Assembly: GCF_020103695.1 (NCBI RefSeq)
Contig: NZ_JAHXBF010000005.1
Span: forward strand, 1 to 64,000
Source: Hyalangium versicolor
GTDB lineage: Bacteria; Myxococcota; Myxococcia; Myxococcales; Myxococcaceae
Length of the DNA stretch: 64,000 nucleotides
Direction of reading: 5' to 3'
Below the pieces are notes generated by a model. That model did not search any database. It was given only the letters and a program-made list of their open reading frames with translations, and was not told where the DNA came from. Each line of letters begins with the position of its first letter. The first letter of the stretch is position 1. Below, one piece after another: positions 35,121 through 43,805 of this stretch. Made by a program: the position numbers and the translations under genes.

Positions 35121-36052
35121 GGCTGCCGAGCCTCCTTCTCGAGCCACGTTTGCAGCTCCCTCGAGGCCTGTCTCGCTTCGTCGAGCGTGACAGCACGAAA
35201 GCTCACGCTGTCTCCGAGCCAGAGCTGCGCGAGCCTGGGCACATCAGCGCGGATGACGTGTCCGACTCGGGGATAACCTCCCGTGGTCTGTCGATCCGCC
35301 ATGAGCACGATGGGCTGGCCGTCCGGCGGGACCTGGATGGTGCCGGGCGCCACTGGCTCCGAGAGCTGGAGCCCTCCCGTTTCCGTGGGCAGGGCAGGCC
35401 CTTCGAGCCGGTAACCCACGCGGTTCGAGCGCGGAGAGATCCGGAACCGCGCCGCCACGAATTGCTCCAGCGCCTCCGGGGGGAGACGGGAGCCCTGCTC
35501 GGGGATGAAGCGCACTACGTCCAGCGGCTGGTATCCGTGCTCCCAGACATCGTGGATGGCTCGGGCCTGGAAGGGGGGCTGCGGCTCCAACTCGAGCACA
35601 TCGCCCGCTTTGAGGGGCCGGCCGCCGAGTCCCCCGAGGCCTGCCTCGACATCCGTTGCTACACTGTCGCGGAAGGACTGGGCACTCAGGCCGAAGCCAC
35701 CGGCCACGGCCAGATACGCTCTGGCTCCTCGGGCTCTGGCTCCAAAGCGAAGCTGTTGTCCGGCTTGGGCCCTGTGCGCCTGATCCGTGGCCAGGGGTTC
35801 TCCATCCAGCGTGGCGCCCAACTGCGCTCCCGTAAGGGCCAGGGTCGTGTCTTTCTCGAACACCAGCTCCGGGCCCATCGCGGTCACCTCGAGTGCTGGA
35901 GCGCCCGCGGGGTTGCCGACGAGGAGGTTGGCCAGCGTCAGCGCGAGCGGATCCATTGCGCCACAGGGCGACACTCCCCATCGTCCTAGCCCTGGCCGGC
36001 CGAGGTCCTGGATCGTGGTGAACAGCCCCGGCTTCCGGACGCGGAGACTCAC
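35117..36052 (-). CDS. pxpC: 5-oxoprolinase subunit C (biotin-dependent carboxyltransferase family)
   Basis: 311 aa. Start overlaps the pxpB stop by four bases (ATGA). Markers: RKPGLFTTIQDLGRPG, WGVSPCGAMDPLAL, then GNPAGAPALEVT, and the C-terminal QTTGGYPRVGHVIRADVPRLAQL. This is the typical KipA/PxpC pattern. Expected to form the catalytic complex with PxpA and PxpB in the cytoplasm. Confidence 0.94.
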   Translation of the reverse strand: MSLRVRKPGLFTTIQDLGRPGLGRWGVSPCGAMDPLALTLANLLVGNPAGAPALEVTAMGPELVFEKDTTLALTGAQLGATLDGEPLATDQAHRAQAGQQLRFGARARGARAYLAVAGGFGLSAQSFRDSVATDVEAGLGGLGGRPLKAGDVLELEPQPPFQARAIHDVWEHGYQPLDVVRFIPEQGSRLPPEALEQFVAARFRISPRSNRVGYRLEGPALPTETGGLQLSEPVAPGTIQVPPDGQPIVLMADRQTTGGYPRVGHVIRADVPRLAQLWLGDSVSFRAVTLDEARQASRELQTWLEKEARQP

Positions 36053-36732
36053 GCGGGAACCTCGCCTCCCAACGCTCGGTAGCGCTCCTCGTTGATGGGG
36101 ACGAAGCGCAGCCTGTCTCCCACGCCCAGGGCGAAGGGGGGATCTGCCTGGGGTGAGAAGAGCTTCAGCGGAGTTCTTCCGAGGAGCCTCCAGCCACCGG
36201 GGCTTCGCTGGGGATAGATGCCTGTCTGCTGGCCACCGATGCCCACCGAGCCCGCAGGAACCGCGGTCCGTGGAGTCGCCAGTCGTGGAGAGAACAGCCT
36301 CGAGTCCAGTCCTCCGAGGAACGGAAATCCAGGTCGGAAGCCCAACATATAAACGAGGTACTCGGGCGCGGTGTGGAGCGCGATCAGCTCCTCCACGGAA
36401 AGCTTTTTCTCTCGGGCCAGCGGCTCGAGGTCAGGTCCAACCGAGGGGTGATACCAGACGGGGACCTCGACCTGACGCTGGTTCGGAGGTTCGGGCTGTG
36501 CTCTCGGGAGCGTGGCCTCCAGCCACCTGCGGACCTCCTCGGGAGCAACCTGCAGCGCATCATAGAGGACCATGACGCTCGCGTAGCCGGGCACCAGGTC
36601 CATCACCCACTTCTCCCGAGCCGCGTCCAGGGCTCGTAGCGCGCCGACGACACGGGCATGCAACTCCGGAGAGATGCTCTCCCCGAAGCGAACCACGAAG
36701 GCCGAGTCGCCCATCGGCTGGAGCCACTCCAA
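36049..36732 (-). CDS. pxpB: 5-oxoprolinase subunit B (KipI-like)
   Basis: 227 aa from TTG 36732, three bases after the stop of the DUF6445 gene; ATG 36714 is an alternative. Markers: MGDSAFVVRFG at the N-terminus, PVWYHPSVGPDLEPLA, GFRPGFPFLGGLD and GSVGIGGQQTGIYPQRSPGGW. This matches the cyclophilin-like PxpB/KipI family. Order pxpB-pxpC-pxpA with overlaps supports one translationally coupled unit. Confidence 0.94.
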   Translation of the reverse strand: MEWLQPMGDSAFVVRFGESISPELHARVVGALRALDAAREKWVMDLVPGYASVMVLYDALQVAPEEVRRWLEATLPRAQPEPPNQRQVEVPVWYHPSVGPDLEPLAREKKLSVEELIALHTAPEYLVYMLGFRPGFPFLGGLDSRLFSPRLATPRTAVPAGSVGIGGQQTGIYPQRSPGGWRLLGRTPLKLFSPQADPPFALGVGDRLRFVPINEERYRALGGEVPA

Positions 36733-36735
36733 TGC

Positions 36736-37419
36736 TCAGGCCGCCATCCAGAAGAACACCGCGGTCATCCGCCGGGTCTGGGGCTCGGTACCGAAGTAGC
36801 GCGTGGCCGAGTGCACCAGATCCGCTCGGTACAGCAGGAACTGATTGAACACGTTGGGAATGGAAAGATCCTCGCTCCACGCCTGCAGCGGCAGGCCAGT
36901 GATGCCCAGGGCCTCGCGCAGGTTGGCGTGCGGGGGAGGACAGAGGTTGCCGCTGAGTCCTCCGCCGGGCAGCCGCAGCCGGTAGAAGGAGGTTCCCGCT
37001 TCCGGGGGCGCATCCGGCGTCAGGTACAGCACCGCCGCGTACCGGCACAGGCGCAGCGAATCCGTGTGCGGCCTCGGGCCCGAGTCCTTCTCACCGACGA
37101 GCTGCACGCAGTTGTGGTTGAGCATGGTGCCCTCGGCGGTGCGCTCGGCCCAGAGCCGCGTGGCCCCGGTCTTCTCCTTCACCCACGCCTCCACGCGCTC
37201 CAGCTCCTCCGGCAGCAGCGCGTCCGCGGCGCGCATCCCCGGCCAGGTCTCCTTCCGGTAGGGCAGGCCGAAATCCCAGTGCTTCTTGGCCAGGCACCGC
37301 TCCCTCACCTCCATCGCATTGGGGAGCATCTGCTCCTGGATCCAGTAATCCCGTCCAAGTTGAGGCTTGCGGTAGGGCAGGGACGGGATGCGTGGGGGCC
37401 CCGGCGGGCGAGGTTGCAT
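36736..37419 (-). CDS. DUF6445-type 2OG-Fe(II) oxygenase-like protein
   Basis: 227 aa from ATG 37419. The frame is open upstream to 37539, overlapping the divergent TonB start, so the shorter form is preferred; its ribosome site is weak. Residues resemble prolyl-hydroxylase-type oxygenases: RPHTDSLRLCRYAAVLYLTPD gives the HxD metal pair, GTSFYRLRL follows, and LVHSATRYFG with a later Arg (RRMTAVFFW) gives the distal His and 2-oxoglutarate contact. Its stop is three bases before the pxpB start, so it is the first gene of the oxoprolinase operon. The substrate is unknown; an amino-acid-type substrate linked to 5-oxoproline is a guess. Confidence 0.75.
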   Translation of the reverse strand: MQPRPPGPPRIPSLPYRKPQLGRDYWIQEQMLPNAMEVRERCLAKKHWDFGLPYRKETWPGMRAADALLPEELERVEAWVKEKTGATRLWAERTAEGTMLNHNCVQLVGEKDSGPRPHTDSLRLCRYAAVLYLTPDAPPEAGTSFYRLRLPGGGLSGNLCPPPHANLREALGITGLPLQAWSEDLSIPNVFNQFLLYRADLVHSATRYFGTEPQTRRMTAVFFWMAA

Positions 37420-37537
37420 ACCCCCAGAGTAGCCCAGATCGAAACGAACGCTTGCTTCTGTTCGCGTGTGGACATCTCTTTGGGGCCCGCGAGGAGCGCC
37501 CGGCGCAGCAATGCGCAGCCCCCGGGCCAGATGCCCC

Positions 37538-40500
37538 ATGACAGAGAGACGGAACCTCCGGCACCTTGGACTTTTGGTGCTGGCGCTGTGCCTGACGAGT
37601 GCCCCGGCGCTTGCTCAGGGCAGCTCGGTGTTGCTTGGCAACGTGGTCGACACCACCACGAAGAAGCCCGTGGCGGATGTGGTGGTAACGGCCACTTCAC
37701 CCAACCTTCAGGGTGAGCAGGTCGTCGTCACCGATGCCTCCGGTGCCTATCGCATTCCCCAACTCCCAGCAGGCGTCTACTCGCTGCGCTTCGAGAAGGA
37801 GGCCTTCCGGCCCTACGCTCGCGACGGCGTCACCGTCCGGTTGGACTACTCGGTCCGCGTCAACGTGGAGCTGATCCCCGAGGCCGCGCTGTCCGAGGAG
37901 ATGGTGATCGTCGGCCAGGCGCCCACGGTGGACATCGGCTCCACGTCCACGGGCGTCAACGTGGGCTCGGCCTTCGTGAAGAACATCGCCGTCGTGGCGC
38001 CCACGGGAAAGGGGGCAGCGTCCCGTTCCTTCGAGTCCCTGGCGGAGCTGGCCCCCGGCGCCAGCGCGGACACCTATGGCGTCTCCGTGAGCGGCGCCAC
38101 GTCTCCGGAGAACCAGTACATCGTCGACGGTGTGTCGGTGAATGATCCGGGCTTCGGCATCAACGGCACCCCGCTGAGCGTGGAGTTCATCGGCGAGGTC
38201 AACGTCATCAGCGGCGGCTACCTGCCCGAGTACGGCCGCTCCACCGGCGGCGTCGTCAACGCGGTGACAAAGTCCGGCTCCAACGAGTTCCACGGCTCCG
38301 TGTTCGGCAACCTCACCCCGGGCGGGCTGAGTGGTAACACCACCGAGATCCGCCAGGAGGCGGGCACCGTCTCCGGCCAGGCCTCGCTGTGGAACCTGGG
38401 AGACATCGGCGCCGAGCTGGGCGGCCCCATCCTCCAGGACAGGCTCTGGTTCTACGTGGGCGTCGCCCCGTCGTTCACCCGCTACCAGCTCGAGCGCAAC
38501 CTCAACTCGCTGGTGCTGGGCGCGGACGGCAAGCCCCTGACGGACGAGCGCGGCTTCGCGCAGACGCAGCGCATCGATGGCACCCAGCAGCTCTACTTCG
38601 CCGATCAGAAGAGCTTCCAGTACATCGCCAAGCTGACCTACCTGCTCAACCAGGACCACAACGTCGCGGTGACGGTGACGGGCACGCCCTCCTCATCGGG
38701 AGGCTCGGGCCGCTTCGCCATCAGCGAGCGCACCGGCGCCCCCGAGGTGGAGCGTATCAATGGTGAGTACGGCGCTATCGCCACCGAGCGCTCCACCAAC
38801 AGCCTGGACACCAGCGTCAAGTGGTCCTCGTCCTTCCTCGACAAGCGCCTGCTCTTCAACGCCACCCTCGGCTGGCACCACCAGAACCTGTCGATCCGCG
38901 CCGCGGACGGCACGGTGGGCGGTTCCATGGAGGGACTGGCGGGCATCTCCAACGTCACCTGGCAGCGGACCGCTCCGTCCCAGCACTCCATCGCCGAGTT
39001 CGAGACGCTGCCGGATCCCTCCGTATGCACCTCTCCGAATCCGGGGGTGACACCCACGCTGTGCCCCGTGCTCTCGTACCTGACGGGCGGGCCGGGCCGG
39101 CTGGATGAGTCCACGCTGGAGCGCTACCAGGCCAAGGCCGTGGGCACCTTCCTGGCGAACGCGGCCGGCCAGCACGTCTTGAAGGCGGGCATCGACCTGG
39201 AGCAGATGGTCTACAACCACACCCGCGCGGTGACGGGCCGCAGCGTGCTCATCGAGTCCGACGAGGGAGACTACTTCTACGACTACCGCCAGTACGGTTA
39301 CCTGGTGGGCCCGGATCAGGTGATCATCCAGGACTCGCAGAGCCCCAAGTCCAAGTCCAACGCGTTCGGCGGCTTCATCCAGGACAGCTGGAGCGTCGTC
39401 GAGTCCGCCACCCTCAACCTGGGCCTGCGCTACGACACCCAGCAGCTCGTGGGCGGTGGCAAGACGGCGCTCGTGCTGCCCAACCAGTGGTCTCCGCGCC
39501 TGGGCCTCATCGTCGATCCCTCGCGCGCTGGCCGGATGAAGCTCTACGGCAGCTACGCCCGCTACTACGAGAGCGTGCCGCTGGACATGGTGGACCGCTC
39601 GTTCCCCGGTGAGCCCGGTGTGCGCTCGCAGAAGGATTCCACGCTCTGCGATCCGCGCGATCCGGCGCAGCAGCAGGGCATCTGCCAGAGCGACACCGCG
39701 CGCCAGCCCGCGCAGGATCCGCTGGACCCCAACCGCCTCTGGAGCACCGTGGGCGCGGGCACCACGATCGTCGACCCGGACATCCGTCCCCAGTCCACGG
39801 ACGAGTTCGTCGTGGGCGGCGAATACGAGGTGTTCTCCAACTCGCGCGTGGGCCTGTCCTATACCCGGCGCTCACTCAACGTCGCCATCGAGGACATGAG
39901 CCGCGATGACGGGCAGACGTACTTCGTTGGCAACCCGGGCTATGGCTTCGCCAAGGACTTCGTGAAGCCCCAGCGCACCTACGACGGCGTCACGCTCTTC
40001 TTCCAGAGGACCTTCGCGGATCTCTGGCTGGCGCAGGTCAGCTACACGTGGTCCCGCCTCTACGGCAACTACGAGGGCCTGTTCCGCAGCGACACCGGCC
40101 AGCTCGATCCGAACATCAACTCGGACTTCGATCTCGTCTCGCTGCTGCCCAACCGCAGCGGCCTGTTGCCGGCGGACCACACGCATCAGATCAAGGCCTT
40201 CGGTGCCCGCGAGTTCGTCCTGCGGCCCGGCCTGAGCCTCAACCTGGGCCTGTCGTACCGGGGCAGCTCGGGCGCTCCGTACAGCTACCTGGGCGCGCAC
40301 GTGGACTACGGCGCCGGGCAGGCCTACATCCTGCCGCGTGGCTCCGCGGGCCGCCTGCCCTGGGTGAACCGCTTCGACAGCCGCCTGGCCGTCAACTACA
40401 CCCTGGCCAAGGACCTCGTCGCCTCGATCAGCATGGACGTCTTCAACGTCTTCAACTTCCAGACGGCCACGGCGTACGATCAGAACTACACGTACTCGCC

Positions 40501-40666
40501 GGTGCTGCCCATCGTCGGCGGCACCAAGGCCGATCTGCCCGGCAAGGTCATCGACGCGGAGACAGGCGATCCCATCTCCGGCGAGGCCATCAACAAGAAC
40601 TTCGGCAAACCCACCGCCTACCAGGCGCCGCGCTCCTTCCGTTTCGGTGCTCGGGTGACGTTCTAG
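37538..40666 (+). CDS. Oar-like TonB-dependent outer-membrane receptor
   Basis: 1042 aa from ATG 37538; earlier in-frame ATGs exist at 37466 and 37511 but the signal MTERRNLRHLGLLVLALCL starts here. After the signal come a carboxypeptidase-regulatory-like beta domain (GNVVDTTTKKPVADVVVTATSP), a plug domain (SATSPENQYIVDGVSVNDPG, GGYLPEYGRSTGGVVNAVTKSG) and a long barrel ending in FRFGARVTF, with the aromatic last residue expected of outer-membrane barrels. Such receptors import ligands using TonB energy; in Myxococcus Oar also serves in export. The following gene encodes a small lipoprotein, 32 bases on. Confidence 0.93.
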   Translation: MTERRNLRHLGLLVLALCLTSAPALAQGSSVLLGNVVDTTTKKPVADVVVTATSPNLQGEQVVVTDASGAYRIPQLPAGVYSLRFEKEAFRPYARDGVTVRLDYSVRVNVELIPEAALSEEMVIVGQAPTVDIGSTSTGVNVGSAFVKNIAVVAPTGKGAASRSFESLAELAPGASADTYGVSVSGATSPENQYIVDGVSVNDPGFGINGTPLSVEFIGEVNVISGGYLPEYGRSTGGVVNAVTKSGSNEFHGSVFGNLTPGGLSGNTTEIRQEAGTVSGQASLWNLGDIGAELGGPILQDRLWFYVGVAPSFTRYQLERNLNSLVLGADGKPLTDERGFAQTQRIDGTQQLYFADQKSFQYIAKLTYLLNQDHNVAVTVTGTPSSSGGSGRFAISERTGAPEVERINGEYGAIATERSTNSLDTSVKWSSSFLDKRLLFNATLGWHHQNLSIRAADGTVGGSMEGLAGISNVTWQRTAPSQHSIAEFETLPDPSVCTSPNPGVTPTLCPVLSYLTGGPGRLDESTLERYQAKAVGTFLANAAGQHVLKAGIDLEQMVYNHTRAVTGRSVLIESDEGDYFYDYRQYGYLVGPDQVIIQDSQSPKSKSNAFGGFIQDSWSVVESATLNLGLRYDTQQLVGGGKTALVLPNQWSPRLGLIVDPSRAGRMKLYGSYARYYESVPLDMVDRSFPGEPGVRSQKDSTLCDPRDPAQQQGICQSDTARQPAQDPLDPNRLWSTVGAGTTIVDPDIRPQSTDEFVVGGEYEVFSNSRVGLSYTRRSLNVAIEDMSRDDGQTYFVGNPGYGFAKDFVKPQRTYDGVTLFFQRTFADLWLAQVSYTWSRLYGNYEGLFRSDTGQLDPNINSDFDLVSLLPNRSGLLPADHTHQIKAFGAREFVLRPGLSLNLGLSYRGSSGAPYSYLGAHVDYGAGQAYILPRGSAGRLPWVNRFDSRLAVNYTLAKDLVASISMDVFNVFNFQTATAYDQNYTYSPVLPIVGGTKADLPGKVIDAETGDPISGEAINKNFGKPTAYQAPRSFRFGARVTF

Positions 40667-40698
40667 GCGCGCAGCTCCCAGGAAAGGTCTCTCTCCCC

Positions 40699-41355
40699 AT
40701 GACTCGACGAATCCTCGGCCTGGTGCTGGCCACCGCCATGTTCTCCGCATGTGAGACGGAGCAGCCCGCCATCGGCTGTCCCGTGCAGAGCCTCGTGTGG
40801 TCCGCCACCTACCGGCCCCTGGAGGCGAGCAGCTGTCCCCTGAAGGCGGGCGAGCAGCTCGGCATCCTGAAGTTCTCCACGCCTTCGGGCGATGAGCAGC
40901 TGTCCATCAAGCCCGAAACGCTCGTGGCGCTCGACGAGCGCGATCCAGCGCGCGTGGCGTACTCGCTCGGGGCGCTGGCCAAGGAGTCCGACTCGGAGGG
41001 CTTCTGCTCCGCCTCGGACCTGGACGTCGCCGAGAAGCACGCTCCCGCGGTGGCTGAGCAGGGGCTGCCCTCGAAGGACATCGTCTACCGCTGGAGCGGC
41101 GTCCGGATCCTCGCGACGCCTCAGGCCCCCGGCACGCAGATGGTGGCGGAGCTCGAGTACACCGAGGACGGGTGCACCGCGAAGTATGAGGTCTGGGGCA
41201 TGTGGCCCGGAGACATCGACTGCGCGGACGAGGATGGCGCTCCGAGCAACGCCCTCTGCGCGGCGGCGGGGACCATCAACCCGGACTTCGCCACGGTCTG
41301 CGATCCCAGCCAGTTGCGCTGCGTCCCTGCCCGGCGGCCGCCCTCGCTCAAGTGA
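40699..41355 (+). CDS. Lipoprotein partner of the TonB-type receptor
   Basis: 218 aa from ATG 40699. The signal MTRRILGLVLATAMFSAC ends in an FSAC lipobox. The mature part has about nine further Cys (IGCPVQ, SSCPLKAG, GFCSAS, GCTAKYEVWGMWPGDIDCAD, NALCAAAG and CDPSQLRCVP), suggesting disulfides. Myxobacterial Oar-like receptors are commonly followed by a lipoprotein of this kind, which may assist ligand capture. Function not known. Confidence 0.85.
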   Translation: MTRRILGLVLATAMFSACETEQPAIGCPVQSLVWSATYRPLEASSCPLKAGEQLGILKFSTPSGDEQLSIKPETLVALDERDPARVAYSLGALAKESDSEGFCSASDLDVAEKHAPAVAEQGLPSKDIVYRWSGVRILATPQAPGTQMVAELEYTEDGCTAKYEVWGMWPGDIDCADEDGAPSNALCAAAGTINPDFATVCDPSQLRCVPARRPPSLK

Positions 41356-41376
41356 GCGGCCGCACCGGGCCCGGGG

Positions 41377-41730
41377 TTACGGGTTGTAGGTGACGGTGTT
41401 TGTCGCCGAGCTCGTCCCGCCGGAGTACGTGGTCGCGTTGGTGAAGGACCACGTGCCCCGGCGGTAGGGCGTGCAGAGCACGTAGGAGCACGAGCTGGCG
41501 TCGAGGCACGTCTTGCTTCCGGAGCCCTGCGCCGGCCCGCTGTAGGTCGCGTCGATGGTGATGCTCGACACGGTGCCGTCACACGTCGTGTCGTAGTGGA
41601 AGCACATCAACCCCGAGCCGATGGTGAACGTGACGCCCGGAGCCGTGGCTGTGCACGTGACGGAAGTGGGGTTGGGTTCCGCGGTAGCCAGACCGAATGA
41701 CGCCACGCCGATGAGCAGCATTCCCATCAT
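41377..41730 (-). CDS. Small secreted protein
   Basis: 117 aa from ATG 41730, GGAG seven bases upstream. A signal peptide (MMGMLLIGVASFGLATA) precedes about 100 Ser/Thr-rich residues with a few Cys (VTCTATAPGV, LMCFHYDTTCDGT, TCLDASSCSYVLC). It is beta-rich with no motif I know. It lies between the receptor-lipoprotein pair and the desaturase gene on the minus strand. Confidence 0.75.
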   Translation of the reverse strand: MMGMLLIGVASFGLATAEPNPTSVTCTATAPGVTFTIGSGLMCFHYDTTCDGTVSSITIDATYSGPAQGSGSKTCLDASSCSYVLCTPYRRGTWSFTNATTYSGGTSSATNTVTYNP

Positions 41731-41865
41731 GTGCAGTCTCCTGGGCTGAAGAGGGGCAGAGGTTTCCCCTCGCCCCGCATCCTCCCAGAGACGTCATTTC
41801 GGGCGCACGATGGGTGAAACCTCACCCATCACGTCGCGTACCGTGGATCCGGATTGTTGTGCTTC

Positions 41866-41892
41866 CAGCGCGCGCGGCTCACACGCGCGCTG
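41866..41892 (-). terminator. Hairpin across the desaturase stop codon
   Basis: CAGCGCGCG (41866-41874) pairs with CGCGCGCTG (41884-41892) around a nine-base loop, and spans the TGA at 41879-41881. No U-run follows, so termination is only suggested. Confidence 0.3.
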
Positions 41893-42844
41893 CGTTATTG
41901 CCGGACTCCACTGCTTCCAGCTCGTCGCCGAACTGCACGTTCGCGGTCTCACCGGTGGGAAGGGAGAACGGGGCGCGGCCGATCTGCTGGGTGCCGAAGC
42001 GGGGGAAGAAGGGCGCCAGCACGTAATTGGAGAAGCACCAGGGGAAGAAGTAGCGCGGCTTGAGGTCCGGGTGGATCTCGGCCTCGATCTTCGCGTGGGC
42101 CTCGCGCAGGGTGCTCCAGTGCGCGCCCGGCATCTCATGGTGCGCGGCGTGCAGCGCGTTGTTGAAGAGGAAGAAGTTGATGGCCGCGCCCACCCAGCTG
42201 CGGCTGTGGTTGTGCTCGCTCCACGGATCGGTGTGCACGTGCTGGATGTAGTTGAAGAACATGATCGTCCACAGCGCGAACACGGCCGGGATCAAGAAGG
42301 CGAAGATCCACACCCGCGCGCCCTCGTGCGCCCCGTGCAGCACCATGGCCAGCGCCAGCAGCAGCACGTGTGTACCGGCCCACACCATGTACTGGGTGAT
42401 GATCTGCCGGAAGAGCGCCGGGTTGTTGGTGCGCGCCTTGCGGATGAAGGCCTTGATCGGATCGCTCTGGTAATACGAGGAGACGAAGAAGTACGTGAAG
42501 GCCACCAGCGCGTTGTGCTTGTTGGTGTGGCGCCAGGTGATGGTCGCGTCCCCCGCCTTGTTCACGTACTTGTGGTGGTTCAGGTTGTGCGTGGGGATCC
42601 ACGCGAACGTCGGGTAGCCGTAGAAGATGGACAGCCACATGCCGAACACGTTGTTCATCTGCCGGTTGCGGAACGTAGGGCAGTGGTTGTGGTTGTGAGC
42701 GATGACTCCCGCCGACAGCGCGAGGTAGCAAGCCAGCGGACTCAACCAGGGGATGAGTTCGGGGCGGGCGTACATCGATAGGGCCACCACGGGCATGGCG
42801 GCGCACCACAGCAGCGTCCGGAGGTCAGCGGAGTATCGGAGCAT
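41879..42844 (-). CDS. Membrane fatty acid desaturase
   Basis: 321 aa from ATG 42844 (MLRYSADLR); ATG 42886 and an upstream start at 42940 are also in frame, and no start has a clear ribosome site. Three His boxes are present: [17 protein letters not shown] and [15 protein letters not shown], with further His in [13 protein letters not shown]. Several hydrophobic segments flank them. This is the diiron desaturase/hydroxylase architecture acting on acyl chains in the inner membrane. It may adapt membrane fluidity; the cold-shock gene next door is consistent but not proof. Faces the cold-shock gene divergently. Confidence 0.92.
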   Translation of the reverse strand: MLRYSADLRTLLWCAAMPVVALSMYARPELIPWLSPLACYLALSAGVIAHNHNHCPTFRNRQMNNVFGMWLSIFYGYPTFAWIPTHNLNHHKYVNKAGDATITWRHTNKHNALVAFTYFFVSSYYQSDPIKAFIRKARTNNPALFRQIITQYMVWAGTHVLLLALAMVLHGAHEGARVWIFAFLIPAVFALWTIMFFNYIQHVHTDPWSEHNHSRSWVGAAINFFLFNNALHAAHHEMPGAHWSTLREAHAKIEAEIHPDLKPRYFFPWCFSNYVLAPFFPRFGTQQIGRAPFSLPTGETANVQFGDELEAVESGNNAARV

Positions 42845-42947
42845 GGACTGGCCGTGTACCGCACCCGAGTGTTGAGTGGCCAGCATCTTCCCAGGGAATG
42901 CTCGCCCCCCCTGCGCGCCACTGTGAGGTTTGGCGTGCAAACCGGCA

Positions 42948-43007
42948 CCCCCCCTTTCTTTTTTCCTCAGAAGCTGTCAGGGGGGCGGGTAGCTCGCACC
43001 GCGAGCT
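42948..43007 (+). promoter_or_regulatory. Structured leader upstream of the first cold-shock gene
   Basis: A pyrimidine tract (seven C, then TTTCTTTTTT) begins at 42948, and GGGGGG at 42980-42985 could pair with the C-run. A perfect hairpin AGCTCGC-ACC-GCGAGCT sits at 42991-43007, ending 47 bases before ATG 43055. Long structured leaders are a known feature of cold-shock genes. Confidence 0.4.
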
Positions 43008-43054
43008 TGGAATGCCGGCGCACTCACCGTGCCCGGATGAGCAAGGAATCGAAA

Positions 43055-43258
43055 ATGGCAACTGGTGTTGTGAAGTGGTTCAACGATGCGAAGGGCTTCG
43101 GGTTCATCACGCAGGACGGCGGCGGGGAGGATGTGTTCTGCCACCACACTGCCATCCAGGCTGACGGCTTCCGCAGCCTCTCCGAGGGTCAGCGGGTGGA
43201 GTTCGAGGTCGCCCGGGGCCCCAAGGGCCTGCAGGCGCAGAACGTCCGCGCGATCTGA
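43055..43258 (+). CDS. Cold-shock protein (CspA family)
   Basis: 67 aa from ATG 43055 with AAGGA upstream; an in-frame ATG at 43037 would add six residues. RNP motifs KGFGFI and DVFCHH are intact, after VKWFNDA. The domain binds single-stranded RNA/DNA and melts secondary structure. It is 85-90% identical by eye to the second copy at 59484. Confidence 0.96.
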   Translation: MATGVVKWFNDAKGFGFITQDGGGEDVFCHHTAIQADGFRSLSEGQRVEFEVARGPKGLQAQNVRAI

Positions 43259-43270
43259 GCTGCTGGAACT

Positions 43271-43349
43271 GAGCCGCTTCGCCACGCGATGCGGCTCGGA
43301 CACACGGGGGCCTGCTCCTCGCCACGGGTGAGGGGTGGGCCCTTCGTGT
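43271..43349 (+). terminator. Two hairpins downstream of the first cold-shock gene
   Basis: GAGCCGC (43271-43277) pairs with GCGGCTC (43291-43297). A second stem pairs ACACGGGGG from 43302 with the CCTTCGTGT ending 43349, using two G-U pairs. No clear T-run follows. It lies between convergent genes. Confidence 0.35.
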
Positions 43350-43370
43350 TGCGGGGGCAGGCGGAGGGGC

Positions 43371-43601
43371 TTAGCGCGCGGCTTCCTTGGAGCCGACGAC
43401 CGTCATGTTCATGCCGATCTGCACGGAGACGGGCTTGCCGTCGACGGTGACGGTCGTCTTTCCGTTGATGTACCAGCCGAAGGAACCGGTGGAGAACGAC
43501 TTGACCTCGGCCAGCATCTCCTGGCCGTTGATGATGACCTTGAGGGGCTCGGCCTTCTCGAGGAACTGCGACAGCGACACGGGGCAGGGGGACTTGGCCA
43601 T
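43371..43601 (-). CDS. Small protein of unknown function
   Basis: 76 aa from ATG 43601. Composition is balanced and beta-rich: PLKVIINGQEMLAEVKSF, STGSFGWYINGKTTVTVDG, KPVSVQIGMNMTVVGSK. No signal, no Cys besides one, no motif known to me. The ribosome site is weak (AGGGTGCCCGCGCC before ATG). It resembles a single beta-barrel or OB-like fold. Convergent with the cold-shock gene. Confidence 0.7.
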   Translation of the reverse strand: MAKSPCPVSLSQFLEKAEPLKVIINGQEMLAEVKSFSTGSFGWYINGKTTVTVDGKPVSVQIGMNMTVVGSKEAAR

Positions 43602-43805
43602 GGCGCGGGCACCCTAGCACCGGGGCATGGAGCCGGACCACTGGAAGGGGGAAAAAACCGAGTGGAATCAAGGGGAAGCCCCTACCTCGGGAGAGGGGTG
43701 GCCCTGCCTGCCAGGTTGCCTGCCTGGGGTAGGCGACGAGGCGCTCGGAGGGGGGAACGTCAGACCCCTGATTTAGACCTGAGGACGATCGAGATGGAGG
43801 TCGCC

